The notes below the pieces were generated by a model that was given only the letters and a program-made list of their open reading frames with translations, did no database searches and was not told the origin of the DNA. The position numbers and the translations under genes were made by a program. From assembly GCA_002238485.1 (NCBI GenBank), contig MPMG01000001.1:848991-912990 (forward strand): DNA of 64,000 nucleotides, written 5' to 3'. Positions 43,298-51,125 of the stretch are shown piece by piece. Source of the DNA: Chloroflexi bacterium bin20. GTDB taxonomy: Bacteria; Chloroflexota; Anaerolineae; Aggregatilineales; Phototrophicaceae. Numbering within the stretch: position 1 is the first letter of the stretch; every line of letters begins with the position of its first letter.

Positions 43298-44251
43298 ATG
43301 TATAACGGACTGAACATCATCGACTTTCATGTGCACTTCCCGACGCAAAGCCACTGGATAATCGAACGAGGACCGAACTGGCGACAGCGCTATGTGGAGC
43401 GCATCGGCGAAAAACGCGCCAAAATCGCCCGCGAACACGCCATGAAATACAACCGTCAATGGCGCGCCACCTGGGGATTCGACCCGCCCGAACGCGGAGA
43501 CTATACCGACGAAGAGCAAGCCGACCGCTGGGCAGCCGAGATCGACATGTATGGCTTGCGCGCGGTGGGCTTTGTGACCGGTGGCGGCAACAAGAACCTG
43601 GCGAGCATCGTCCAGCGCCATCCCGACAAGTTCATCGGCTTCGCCCATCATTACCTGTTTAGCGAGGGCGCCGCGGATGAACTGAAACGCGCCGTGAGCG
43701 AAGATGGCTTGAAAGCCTACAAGCTGCTTGCGCCAGCGCTGGACCGCCCGGTCGAAGATATGGACGCCTACCCGGTCTGGGAGATGTGCGCCGAGCTGGA
43801 TATTCCGGTGCTCATTCATTTTGGCATCCAGGGCAGCGGCGGCGGCATCGCCTGGCACCAGAATATCAACCCGCTGAAGCTGCACAATGTCGCCAAAGAC
43901 TTCCCCGAAGTAACGTTCGTCGTGCCGCATTTTGGCTGTGCCTGGATCCGCGAGACCTTGCAGCTGTGTTGGGCTTGCGGCAATGTCTGCATTGATACGA
44001 GCGGATCGAACCAATGGGTGAAATGGGTGGATGGCGAGTGGGATACCAAGAAGCTCTTCCGCAAGTACATGGAGACCATCGGGCCCGAGCGCATCATCTT
44101 CGGCACCGACTCCAGCTACTTCCCGAGGGGATTCGCCGAGCCCTATTTGACAGACCAGATCCGCGATGTGCGCGAACTGAATTATCGTGAAGATGACATC
44201 CAGCTGATCTTCGGTGGCAACGCGGCGCGCCTGCTCAAGGTCGAGTTGTGA
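43298..44251 (+). CDS. Amidohydrolase-2 family metal-dependent hydrolase/decarboxylase
   Basis: A 317-residue TIM barrel. The metal motif HxH is in IIDFHVHFPTQ; later ligands are PVLIHFGIQG and FVVPHFGCAW (His) and IIFGTDSSYFPRG (Asp). This is the Amidohydro_2 pattern (ACMSD, lactonase and 4-sulfomuconolactonase relatives). In a sugar-uptake locus a sugar-lactone hydrolase role is plausible, but aromatic-acid decarboxylation is also possible. The ATG at 43298 has GAGG 10 bases upstream. The stop lies 6 bases before the left target duplication of mobile element E. Confidence 0.88.
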   Translation: MYNGLNIIDFHVHFPTQSHWIIERGPNWRQRYVERIGEKRAKIAREHAMKYNRQWRATWGFDPPERGDYTDEEQADRWAAEIDMYGLRAVGFVTGGGNKNLASIVQRHPDKFIGFAHHYLFSEGAADELKRAVSEDGLKAYKLLAPALDRPVEDMDAYPVWEMCAELDIPVLIHFGIQGSGGGIAWHQNINPLKLHNVAKDFPEVTFVVPHFGCAWIRETLQLCWACGNVCIDTSGSNQWVKWVDGEWDTKKLFRKYMETIGPERIIFGTDSSYFPRGFAEPYLTDQIRDVRELNYREDDIQLIFGGNAARLLKVEL

Positions 44252-44267
44252 GCGAAGCGACAGTTGG

Positions 44268-44517
44268 AGTGGCTAATTTGCTGGATACAGACACCCCCCT
44301 CGGTCCCCCCGACAGGTCAGGGGGAGGCAACGGCACACGCGGATTCTGTCGGCAGGTCGGGGATGGGGAAACGCCATATACACGGAATTCGCCACTCCCG
44401 GGGCGATTAGCATGGATTTGGGACACAGAGATTCTCTGTGCTCTCTGTGTCTCTGTGGTGAATTGACCTTGTGTCAAGCATGACGAAAAAGTTATATCCA
44501 GGAATATAGACACTCCC
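44268..44517 (+). mobile_element. Composite MITE-like insertion, copy E, with 10-bp target duplication
   Basis: About 250 bp flanked by exact CGACAGTTGG at 44258-44267 and 44518-44527. The left end AGTGGCTAATTTGCTGG and hairpin core (about 44302-44322, CCCCCCGA/TCAGGGGG) match copy A. An internal right-end homologue (GGAATTCGCCACTCCC, 44384-44399) is followed by an insert carrying the repeated CTCTGTG run (44428-44462) and then a second right end, GGAATATAGACACTCCC. So one right end is nested inside. No ORF is present. It sits between the amidohydrolase stop and the -35 of the substrate-binding-protein promoter. Confidence 0.75.
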
Positions 44518-44531
44518 CGACAGTTGGCGAT

Positions 44532-44560
44532 TTGGCATTGGCGCGCAGATGCGTTACAGT
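44532..44560 (+). promoter_or_regulatory. Predicted promoter of the sugar ABC importer
   Basis: -35 TTGGCA (44532-44537), 17-base spacer, -10 TACAGT (44555-44560). The -35 is 5 bases beyond the right target duplication of element E. The ATG at 44604 has GAGGAG 7 bases upstream. Confidence 0.6.
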
Positions 44561-44603
44561 GAAGATGCTCTATCAAAATCCAAATAGGAATGAGGAGACG
44601 AAT

Positions 44604-45899
44604 ATGCGTTTCATCAAACTCTTTGCCGTCTTGGCTGTACTGATTGCCTTGGCGTCGCTCGGCACAGTTGCGCTGGCGCAAGATGATATGGTCGAGATTG
44701 AGTACTGGCAATACAATTTCCAGGCGCGGGTCGATGCGATGAATGAGCTCATTGCGCAATTCGAAGCGGAGAACCCGGGCATCAAAGTCGTGCATAACAG
44801 CGACATCCCCTATGCAAACTTCCGCGATGAACTGGCTGCCTCTGCGCCGGCGGGCGTTGGCCCTGATGTGGTCACGCTCTTCTACGGCTGGATTCCGGCC
44901 TTCGTAGACGCTGGCTATCTCGTGCCCTTGCCCGAAGACCCCTTCAGTGAAGATTTCATCCTGGAGCACTTCTCGCCCATGGTCGCCAATTCCAAGTTTG
45001 AAGGCAGCTACTGGGCGATCCCGACAGCTGTGCGTTCGCTGGCGATGTTTTGGAACAAAGACATCTTTGCCGCGGCCGGGCTCGATCCAGAATCGCCACC
45101 CGCCAATCTCGACGATTTCGTAGCGGCTGCCATCGCCACGACTGTCTATGATGGCGATATGGATGTCTTCAACATCACACAGCAGGGACACGCGGCCGCG
45201 CTGGCATCGCAAGACCACCACTGGTTCCGCGAGGTGCTGCTGCGGCAATATGGGGGCGCGCCCTACAGCGATGACGGGCGCACGGTGACCTACAACAGCG
45301 AAGAAGGCTGCGCGGCGTTCGGCTGGCTTGCCGCCTTTGAAACCGAGCACATGACGGGCAGCAACGACATCCTTGACGGCTCGACAAACGCCTTCGTCAA
45401 TGGCGATACCGCGCTGCATGTCGATGGCTCCTTCCGCATCGGCACGATCGCCAGGAACAACCCCGAGCTGAATTATGGCGTTGCCGAGCTGCCAGTCGGT
45501 CCCAACGGCGAGAGCCACACTTTCGGCTCGTACTGGACGCATGGCATCACGCGCCGCGCCAATGACGACCCAGCCCGCCTGGAAGCCGCTGTCAAGTTCC
45601 TGCAATTCATCACCACACCCGCGGCCGGCACGCTCTGGGTCAACAGCGTGGGCGAATTGCCAGCGCAGGCAGCCGCCGCCAGCGACGAAGCCATCTTGTC
45701 CGACCCCATCCTCGGTCCCTTCTCGGCTGGCTTGGCCTACTCGCACGCGACCTTCTTTGTCGATGAAAGCGCGCAACGTCAAGTGCTGATCGATGCTTTC
45801 GACAATGTACGCCTGGGTGGGATGGATCCCTGCGAGGCGCTGGACGAAGCCGCCGCAATCGAACAGGAGTTGATCGACTCCTTCTGGGCAAGCCGCTAA
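44604..45899 (+). CDS. CUT1-family sugar ABC transporter, substrate-binding protein
   Basis: A 431-residue extracellular solute-binding protein (family 1). Residues 1-26 are a Sec signal peptide with a cut after ALAQ; there is no lipobox cysteine. Mature features: VEIEYWQYNFQARVDAMNELIAQFEAENPGI, VDAGYLVPL, WAIPTAVRSLAMFWNKDIFAAAGLDP and late DGSFRIGTI...GVAELPVGPNG. These are typical of oligosaccharide/glycerol-phosphate binders. The two permeases follow after an intervening unrelated gene. No ATPase is in the locus, so a shared MsmK/UgpC-type ATPase encoded elsewhere is likely. Confidence 0.92.
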   Translation: MRFIKLFAVLAVLIALASLGTVALAQDDMVEIEYWQYNFQARVDAMNELIAQFEAENPGIKVVHNSDIPYANFRDELAASAPAGVGPDVVTLFYGWIPAFVDAGYLVPLPEDPFSEDFILEHFSPMVANSKFEGSYWAIPTAVRSLAMFWNKDIFAAAGLDPESPPANLDDFVAAAIATTVYDGDMDVFNITQQGHAAALASQDHHWFREVLLRQYGGAPYSDDGRTVTYNSEEGCAAFGWLAAFETEHMTGSNDILDGSTNAFVNGDTALHVDGSFRIGTIARNNPELNYGVAELPVGPNGESHTFGSYWTHGITRRANDDPARLEAAVKFLQFITTPAAGTLWVNSVGELPAQAAAASDEAILSDPILGPFSAGLAYSHATFFVDESAQRQVLIDAFDNVRLGGMDPCEALDEAAAIEQELIDSFWASR

Positions 45900-45926
45900 T
45901 CCGAGCGAAGCTGATCCAGCTATCGT

Positions 45927-45962
45927 AAACCGCGTCAGATGCTCACTTGTTTGGCGCGGTTT
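45927..45962 (+). terminator. Stem-loop after the substrate-binding-protein gene
   Basis: 8-bp stem AAACCGCG/CGCGGTTT with a 20-base loop (45927-45962), 28 bases after the stop. There is no clear T-run; it may instead stabilise the upstream mRNA, giving more binding protein than permease. Confidence 0.45.
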
Positions 45963-46048
45963 CAAATTACTGGTTTCTGCTTCAATCTGTCGTGTTTCAT
46001 GTAGCGGTTGCTGTCAAACATATCTCGATTAGAAGTTGAGGGAAGCCC

Positions 46049-46531
46049 TTGGAGAAGAAAAAGTTCAAGAATGAAGAAATCTACGACGCTGGATATGACG
46101 AGGGTTATGAGGCTGCGCTTGCCACTCATGATCTCGCAGAGGCGCGAGAATATGAGGAGGGATTTGCAGCTGGACGTCGCCAGGCAGCACGCAGAAAAGA
46201 GCTTGCGAAACAGCGAGCCTACGAACGCGGACTGCTTGAGGGCGAAGCTTACATCGCTGAAGCTGCCTACAAGAAAGGCTTGGCAGCGGGCGCCCGCAAC
46301 AAAACCGCATTTACGATTGGCCTTATCGCCGGCATCTTTGGCCTGTGGGGATTAGCGCATATCATCAACGACAAAGTCGGAAGCGGCATCGTATGGATGT
46401 TTGTCGGTATGCCAATCGCTGCGATTCTCATGGGGGGCTTGGCAGCCACCGGCATTGGAGCTATCGCCGTCCCGCCACTGTGGATTTACTCTGTTTATTC
46501 GCATGCCAAGAATGGAGCCAGCTACATATAA
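46049..46531 (+). CDS. Octad-repeat (YxxGxxxG) membrane protein of unknown function
   Basis: A 160-residue protein starting at TTG with GAGGGAAG 6 bases upstream. Residues 1-85 are charged and helical, with four copies of the octad Y-x-x-G-[FYL]-x-x-G: YDAGYDEG (12-19), YEEGFAAG (35-42), YERGLLEG (58-65) and YKKGLAAG (74-81), spaced 23, 23 and 16 residues. Residues 88-145 hold two membrane helices rich in glycine, and the tail is short. I recognise no family. It stands between the binding-protein and permease genes of a sugar importer, in the same direction, which is unusual; function unknown. Confidence 0.75.
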   Translation: MEKKKFKNEEIYDAGYDEGYEAALATHDLAEAREYEEGFAAGRRQAARRKELAKQRAYERGLLEGEAYIAEAAYKKGLAAGARNKTAFTIGLIAGIFGLWGLAHIINDKVGSGIVWMFVGMPIAAILMGGLAATGIGAIAVPPLWIYSVYSHAKNGASYI

Positions 46532-46595
46532 TCTCTAATTGCGAATAGCCGCGAAAGCGCGAATGCAGCATGATTGCATCCAGCATTAAGCAGGT

Positions 46596-47507
46596 ATGGG
46601 AATCACTCGAATGACTCTCGCTCGCAAGAAGGTCGTTTGGGCCTACATTTTCCTGGCCATCCCCATCGTTTTCTTCGCCTACATCCGCATCTACCCCGCC
46701 CTCTTCGCCTTTCAGATGAGTCTGCACGATTACAACCCGCTAGCGGTTGAACAGCCCTATGTGGGCTTGGATAATTACGAGCAACTGGTCAAGGAGCTGA
46801 ACAAGCGCAAATCCCCCACCAAGGCGGCATTCCAAAACACGGCAAATTATCTGCTGCTGGGCGTGCCCATCCAGCTTTGCCTGGCGCTGATGATCTCGCT
46901 GATGCTCAACGAAATCCGCTTTATGAGCACTTTTTACCGCATCATGTTCTTTTTGCCTTTCGTCACCTCGACTATTGCCATCGCCTGGGTCTTCCGCATG
47001 TTGTATCAGCCGCGCTTTGGCTTGATCAATGTCATGCTGCAGCTGGTCTCCCTTCCCCAGCAGCCTTTTCTCAATAATCCCAGGCAGGCGCTGCCATCGG
47101 TGCTTTCGCTGGTGGTTTGGCAGGGCATGGGCTTCGCCGTCATCATCTTCCTGGCAGGCTTGAAGCAGATCCCGCGCACTTATTATGAAGCCGCCGAGGT
47201 CGATGGCGCCAGCCGCTGGCACACTTTCCGCTTTATCACGCTGCCGCTGCTTAACCCAACCATCGTATTCCTGCTGGTCTTGCAGACGATATCGTTCTTG
47301 CGCATGTTCGCTCCCGTTCTGGCGATGACGGAGCAAGGGCGTGGCGGCCCCCTGGATTCGACGACGACCGTGGTGCTGCGCGTCTACCGCGAGGCTTTCA
47401 CGAGTTTCAATATGGGTTACGCCTCGTCGCTGACAGTGGTGCTCTTCGCCTTCATTCTTGTCATCACCATCATTCAGTTGCGGGTCACAGCGCGGCGGAT
47501 TAACTGA
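46596..47507 (+). CDS. CUT1-family sugar ABC transporter, permease 1 (MalF/UgpA-type)
   Basis: A 303-residue permease with six helices. The EAA coupling loop is EAAEVDGASRWHTFRFITLPLL, and the N-terminal YIFLAIPIVFFAYIRIYPALFAFQMSLHDY is the family start. It pairs with the next gene; the two are separated by no bases if the GTG at 47508 is used. The ATG at 46596 follows AGCAGG. Confidence 0.92.
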   Translation: MGITRMTLARKKVVWAYIFLAIPIVFFAYIRIYPALFAFQMSLHDYNPLAVEQPYVGLDNYEQLVKELNKRKSPTKAAFQNTANYLLLGVPIQLCLALMISLMLNEIRFMSTFYRIMFFLPFVTSTIAIAWVFRMLYQPRFGLINVMLQLVSLPQQPFLNNPRQALPSVLSLVVWQGMGFAVIIFLAGLKQIPRTYYEAAEVDGASRWHTFRFITLPLLNPTIVFLLVLQTISFLRMFAPVLAMTEQGRGGPLDSTTTVVLRVYREAFTSFNMGYASSLTVVLFAFILVITIIQLRVTARRIN

Positions 47508-47516
47508 GTGGGCGCT

Positions 47517-48410
47517 ATGGAATCGATCACTCCCAGCAACCTCTTCAAGGAACGCAGCGATTCCCGCGCGGTGGGCAGGGGTCGCGGCGAATGGAAGTAT
47601 CGGGCTTTTTCTTACCTGGTGCTGACGGTCTGCGCGCTGACGATGGTCGTGCCTTTCATCTGGATGCTTTCTACTTCGCTCAAGCCCGAAAAAGAGATCT
47701 TGCGGCGCAACTTCTTCCCCAATCAAGCCACTGTGGACAACTACAGCGAGGTCATCACCGAGACGAACCTGCCGCTATGGTACAAGAATTCTTTCATTGT
47801 GGCGGTATTCAGCACGATCAGCGTGGCTTTCTTCGATTCGCTGGCCGGTTATGTCTTCGCCAAGTACAACTTCCCCGGCAAGCGCCCCATCTTCATCATC
47901 TTTTTGACATCGTTGATGGTGCCGACCGAGATGCTGATCATCCCCTGGTTCATCATGTCGTCCAACCCGCCCATAGGCGGCACTTGGGTCGATACCTACT
48001 GGGGCATAGCCTTTCCTGGCGTCATCACGGCTTCTGGCATCTTCCTGATGCGCCAGTTCATGCAGGGCGTGCCCGACGAGCTGTTGGATGCCGGGCGCAT
48101 TGACGGCGTCAGCGAGTTCGGTTTGTATTGGCGCGTGGCGGTGCCGCTCAGCCTGCCAGCCATTGGCGCGCTGTGCATCTTCAACTTTTTGGGCAATTGG
48201 AATGCATTCATTTGGCCCCTCATCGCCACCAGCAAGAGCGAGATGTTCACCTTGCCGGTGGGCATACAGCTCTTTTCGTCCGAGGCGCAAACGCCCTGGA
48301 ATCTGATTATGACGGGCGCGTCGCTTTCGGTGGTGCCGCTGCTGATTGTGGTCATCATATTCCAGCGCTACATAATCGAGGGCATCGCGCTGACCGGGCT
48401 CAAAGGCTAG
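47517..48410 (+). CDS. CUT1-family sugar ABC transporter, permease 2 (MalG/UgpE-type)
   Basis: A 297-residue permease with six helices. Motifs: VPFIWMLSTSLKPEKEI near the N-terminus and the coupling segment DAGRIDGVSEFGLYWRVAVPLSLPAI. ITASGIFLMRQFMQGVPDELLDAG is the classic MalG stretch. The ATG at 47517 is chosen because GAGTGGG lies 5 bases upstream; a GTG at 47508 directly after the permease-1 stop would add three residues. It is followed 2 bases later by the ArgH-like lyase. Confidence 0.92.
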   Translation: MESITPSNLFKERSDSRAVGRGRGEWKYRAFSYLVLTVCALTMVVPFIWMLSTSLKPEKEILRRNFFPNQATVDNYSEVITETNLPLWYKNSFIVAVFSTISVAFFDSLAGYVFAKYNFPGKRPIFIIFLTSLMVPTEMLIIPWFIMSSNPPIGGTWVDTYWGIAFPGVITASGIFLMRQFMQGVPDELLDAGRIDGVSEFGLYWRVAVPLSLPAIGALCIFNFLGNWNAFIWPLIATSKSEMFTLPVGIQLFSSEAQTPWNLIMTGASLSVVPLLIVVIIFQRYIIEGIALTGLKG

Positions 48411-48412
48411 GC

Positions 48413-49906
48413 ATGGCGCGCGCCGATTCCAGCTTTCCACATCCGCTTTACGACAAGTTCGTCTTGCAGCCTTTCTTCGCCGATGCCAAGGTCTATTATT
48501 ATGCTCCGATGCTGGCGGCCAATCGCGCGCATGCTGTCATGCTCTGCAAGTGCGGCATCATATCGCGGGAAAATGCCGCGGGGCTGCTGGATGCGCTGGA
48601 ACAAGTCGAGGCGCTGGGCGTCGACGGGCTGAGCTATCGCGCGGGAACAGAAGACCTTTTCTTCGCCATGGAGAACAAGCTCATTGAATTGGCTGGCGCG
48701 GCGCATGGCGGTAACTTGCAGCTGGCGCGCAGCCGCAACGACCTGGGCTATGCGCTGACACGCCTGGCGCTGCGCAGGCTGCTGCTCGAAGCGCTGGACG
48801 ACCTGCTGTCCCTGCGCGAAAGCCTGCACGAGTTCGCCTGTGCGCACCTGCACACGCTGATGCCTGGCTACACGCACACGCAGCCGGCCCAGCCCACCAC
48901 CCTCGCGCATTATATGGCTGGCGTTTTGGCTGGTTTGGCGCGGGATACGGCGCGTATGCGATTCGCCTGGGAGACCAACAACCAGAGTCCACTGGGCGCA
49001 GCTGCCTTGACGGGAACGGCTTTCCCAATCGACCGTGATTTGAGCGCGCGTCTGTTGGGCTTTGACAGCGTGATGCACAGCACCTACGACAGCATCGGCG
49101 CATCGGACAACCTGACGGATGTCTCGGGCGCGTTGAGCTCGCTGGCGGTGAATTTATCGCGATTTACGAAAGACATGCTCTTTTGGGCGACGCAAGAAAG
49201 CGGCGCGATCCGCATTCACAGCAGCTTCTTGCAGATCAGCTCGATCATGCCGCAGAAGCGCAACCCGGTCGTGCTGGAACATCTGCGGGCGCGCATTAGT
49301 CGCATGCTGGCGCAGGCGCAGGGAATCGCGCTGCAATGCCACAACATCCCTTTCGGCGATACGCAAGACATTGAAGACGAGATCTTCCCGCTGCTCTTCG
49401 GCTCGGTCGAGACAGCAAAGGCGATTCTGCAGCTTTACGCCGCCGTTATGGACAGTCTGGAGGTCAATGCGCAGCATCTGCGCGGACGGGCTGCTGCGGG
49501 TTTTACCACTGTCACCGAGCTGGCCGATACCCTCGTGCGCGAAACTGGGCTGCCTTTCCGACAGGCGCACAGCATCGTCTCGGCGCTGGTCAGTCATGCG
49601 CAGGTGGAAAATCTTTCGCCAGCAGATCTGACCGCGGAGACACTGCGCCAGGTCGCGGCAGATAGTCTGGGACTGGAGATTTCGCTAAGCGACGAAGCCT
49701 TCCGGCGCGCGCTGGATGCGCAGGCATTTGTCGATTCGCGGGGACTGTATGGAGGCGCAGCGCCCACAGCAACAGCGGAAGTCCTGGCGACGCAGCACAG
49801 GCAAATCCAAGCCGACCGGCAGTGGCTGGATGACCGCCACGATGCGCTGGCCGCGGCGGACAAACTACTGCAAGACGAGATCGCCGCGCTGCTTACTCCA
49901 GCGTGA
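48413..49906 (+). CDS. ArgH-like lyase of the fumarase/aspartase superfamily
   Basis: A 497-residue member of the argininosuccinate lyase family by layout: QLARSRNDLGYALTRLALR, MPGYTHTQPAQPTTLAHYMAG and the flexible-loop serine motif SSIMPQKRNPVVLEHL. True ArgH has SRNDQ...TD and MPQKKNPD at these points; here Gln-to-Leu and Asp-to-Val changes occur at substrate-contact positions, and the chain is about 40 residues longer. It starts 2 bases after the sugar permease gene, so it may act in that locus on a different C-N substrate. No other arginine genes are present. Argininosuccinate lyase itself remains possible. Confidence 0.75.
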   Translation: MARADSSFPHPLYDKFVLQPFFADAKVYYYAPMLAANRAHAVMLCKCGIISRENAAGLLDALEQVEALGVDGLSYRAGTEDLFFAMENKLIELAGAAHGGNLQLARSRNDLGYALTRLALRRLLLEALDDLLSLRESLHEFACAHLHTLMPGYTHTQPAQPTTLAHYMAGVLAGLARDTARMRFAWETNNQSPLGAAALTGTAFPIDRDLSARLLGFDSVMHSTYDSIGASDNLTDVSGALSSLAVNLSRFTKDMLFWATQESGAIRIHSSFLQISSIMPQKRNPVVLEHLRARISRMLAQAQGIALQCHNIPFGDTQDIEDEIFPLLFGSVETAKAILQLYAAVMDSLEVNAQHLRGRAAAGFTTVTELADTLVRETGLPFRQAHSIVSALVSHAQVENLSPADLTAETLRQVAADSLGLEISLSDEAFRRALDAQAFVDSRGLYGGAAPTATAEVLATQHRQIQADRQWLDDRHDALAAADKLLQDEIAALLTPA

Positions 49907-50906
49907 GAAGATAGGCGATGATGTCGTACACTTCTGCCTCGCTGAAGATCTGCGCATAATTGCTCGGCTTGATGCCAGCCTCATAGTCCTGCACAACGAA
50001 GTCGCTCGGGTTGACAATGGCATTGAAGAGATAGTCAACGGCATGTTGCCCATCCACACGGGTTTCCGCGCGCGCGGCGATATTTTGCAAGCCAGGACCA
50101 ATCAGACGCGATTCGCTGTCGATGAAGTGGCAGCCAGCGCAGGCGAAGCCGGCATCGCTTTGCAACTCGGCAAATAATGCTGCGCCGCGTTCGGCATCGG
50201 CGCTATCGGGCAGTGCAATCTCGCCGTAAACAGACATGTCCACCGGCGGGGCCTCATCAGCAGGGTCGGGATCGTCGATATCGGAGCGACCTTCCAAGGT
50301 CATCAGATAGGCGACGATATCAAAGATCTCCAGTTCGCTGTAGATTTCCGCCCAATTCGCTGGCATCAGATCGGCATCGTAGCCCTCGACCACATAGGCA
50401 TTCGTATCAACGATGGACTGATAGATGTATTCCGCGGGGCTTTGCTCGGGTGAACGTTCGGCTGCGCGCTCTTTGATATTCAGCAAGCCTGGACCGATGA
50501 GTTTCTTTTCGCTGCTGGGGCTGTGGCAGTTGGCGCAGGAGTAATTTGCGGCATCCTGGAATGTCTGAAAGAGGACGGCGCCATTCTCTGCGTTGCGCAC
50601 GGCGACCAGCCTGTCGATAGGCGATTGCGGCGGGCTGGTTGGTTCAGGAGTCGCTGTCGGCTCGGGCGTGGCGGTCGGAGGCAGGTCGGTCGGCGTGGCA
50701 GTCGGAGCTATGGTTGTGACAGTGGGCGCCATTGTTGGTGTCTCTGTAGCGGAGTCGCTCACTGTTTCTGCCAGCGCCGTGTTGGTCGGCGGCTGCATGA
50801 CGGGCTGCTCAAAGCTGCCACATCCAGCCAATACCATGCACAGCATGATGCAAACGCAGAGATAGAGCCAGTTTGTCTTTGCAGTCGTTTGTTTCGTCTG
50901 TGTCAT
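49893..50906 (-). CDS. Di-haem cytochrome c lipoprotein
   Basis: A 337-residue exported lipoprotein: signal peptide with lipobox MVLAGCGS (Cys about 29), then a Pro/Thr-rich flexible linker (35-95) and two class-I cytochrome c domains. Haem sites are YSCANCHSP (about 132) and FACAGCHFI (about 259), each followed by LIGPGL and a late Met-containing region (DLMPANWAE; GIKPSNYAQIF, where the expected Met is Lys-Pro in domain 2). The internal repeat shows the domains arose by duplication. It probably shuttles electrons at the outer face of the membrane. It overlaps the lyase gene by 14 bases, convergent. Confidence 0.9.
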   Translation of the reverse strand: MTQTKQTTAKTNWLYLCVCIMLCMVLAGCGSFEQPVMQPPTNTALAETVSDSATETPTMAPTVTTIAPTATPTDLPPTATPEPTATPEPTSPPQSPIDRLVAVRNAENGAVLFQTFQDAANYSCANCHSPSSEKKLIGPGLLNIKERAAERSPEQSPAEYIYQSIVDTNAYVVEGYDADLMPANWAEIYSELEIFDIVAYLMTLEGRSDIDDPDPADEAPPVDMSVYGEIALPDSADAERGAALFAELQSDAGFACAGCHFIDSESRLIGPGLQNIAARAETRVDGQHAVDYLFNAIVNPSDFVVQDYEAGIKPSNYAQIFSEAEVYDIIAYLLTLE

Positions 50907-51010
50907 GCTGGTCGCGCCTCGCCCGTTGGATGATGATCAACTGCGCGCATTATGGCAAACTGCCGCGCGAAAATGTAGGGGCAGCCCGCCACAATGTCGC
51001 CGATGCGCTA

Positions 51011-51039
51011 TAGACAGTGGGCGCAGGCTGTGCTAGGCT
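51011..51039 (+). promoter_or_regulatory. Predicted promoter for rpsT
   Basis: -35 TAGACA (51011-51016), 17-base spacer, extended -10 TGTGC-TAGGCT (-10 at 51034-51039). The leader of about 80 bases contains GGGGA...TCCCC around 51096-51114, a weak stem that might serve S20 autoregulation. Confidence 0.65.
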
Positions 51040-51125
51040 ATCTGCATGATTGGTCGCCGATGCGTGACCCAATTGCCCAGAATGAAAGGAGCGCGGGGAA
51101 GCAGCACATCCCCACAGCAGAAAAT

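Noticed and set aside
5380..44330. CRISPR array, because similar short sequences recur
   Set aside because: The copies are kilobases apart, differ in length and orientation, have target duplications, and no Cas gene is present.
44235..45965. A 576-codon open frame antisense to the sugar-binding-protein gene
   Set aside because: Shadow of a clear solute-binding protein; its C-terminal end translates the mobile element.
51091..51120. An S20 autoregulatory leader structure
   Set aside because: Only a 5-bp GGGGA/TCCCC stem can be drawn, too weak to annotate as a regulatory RNA.
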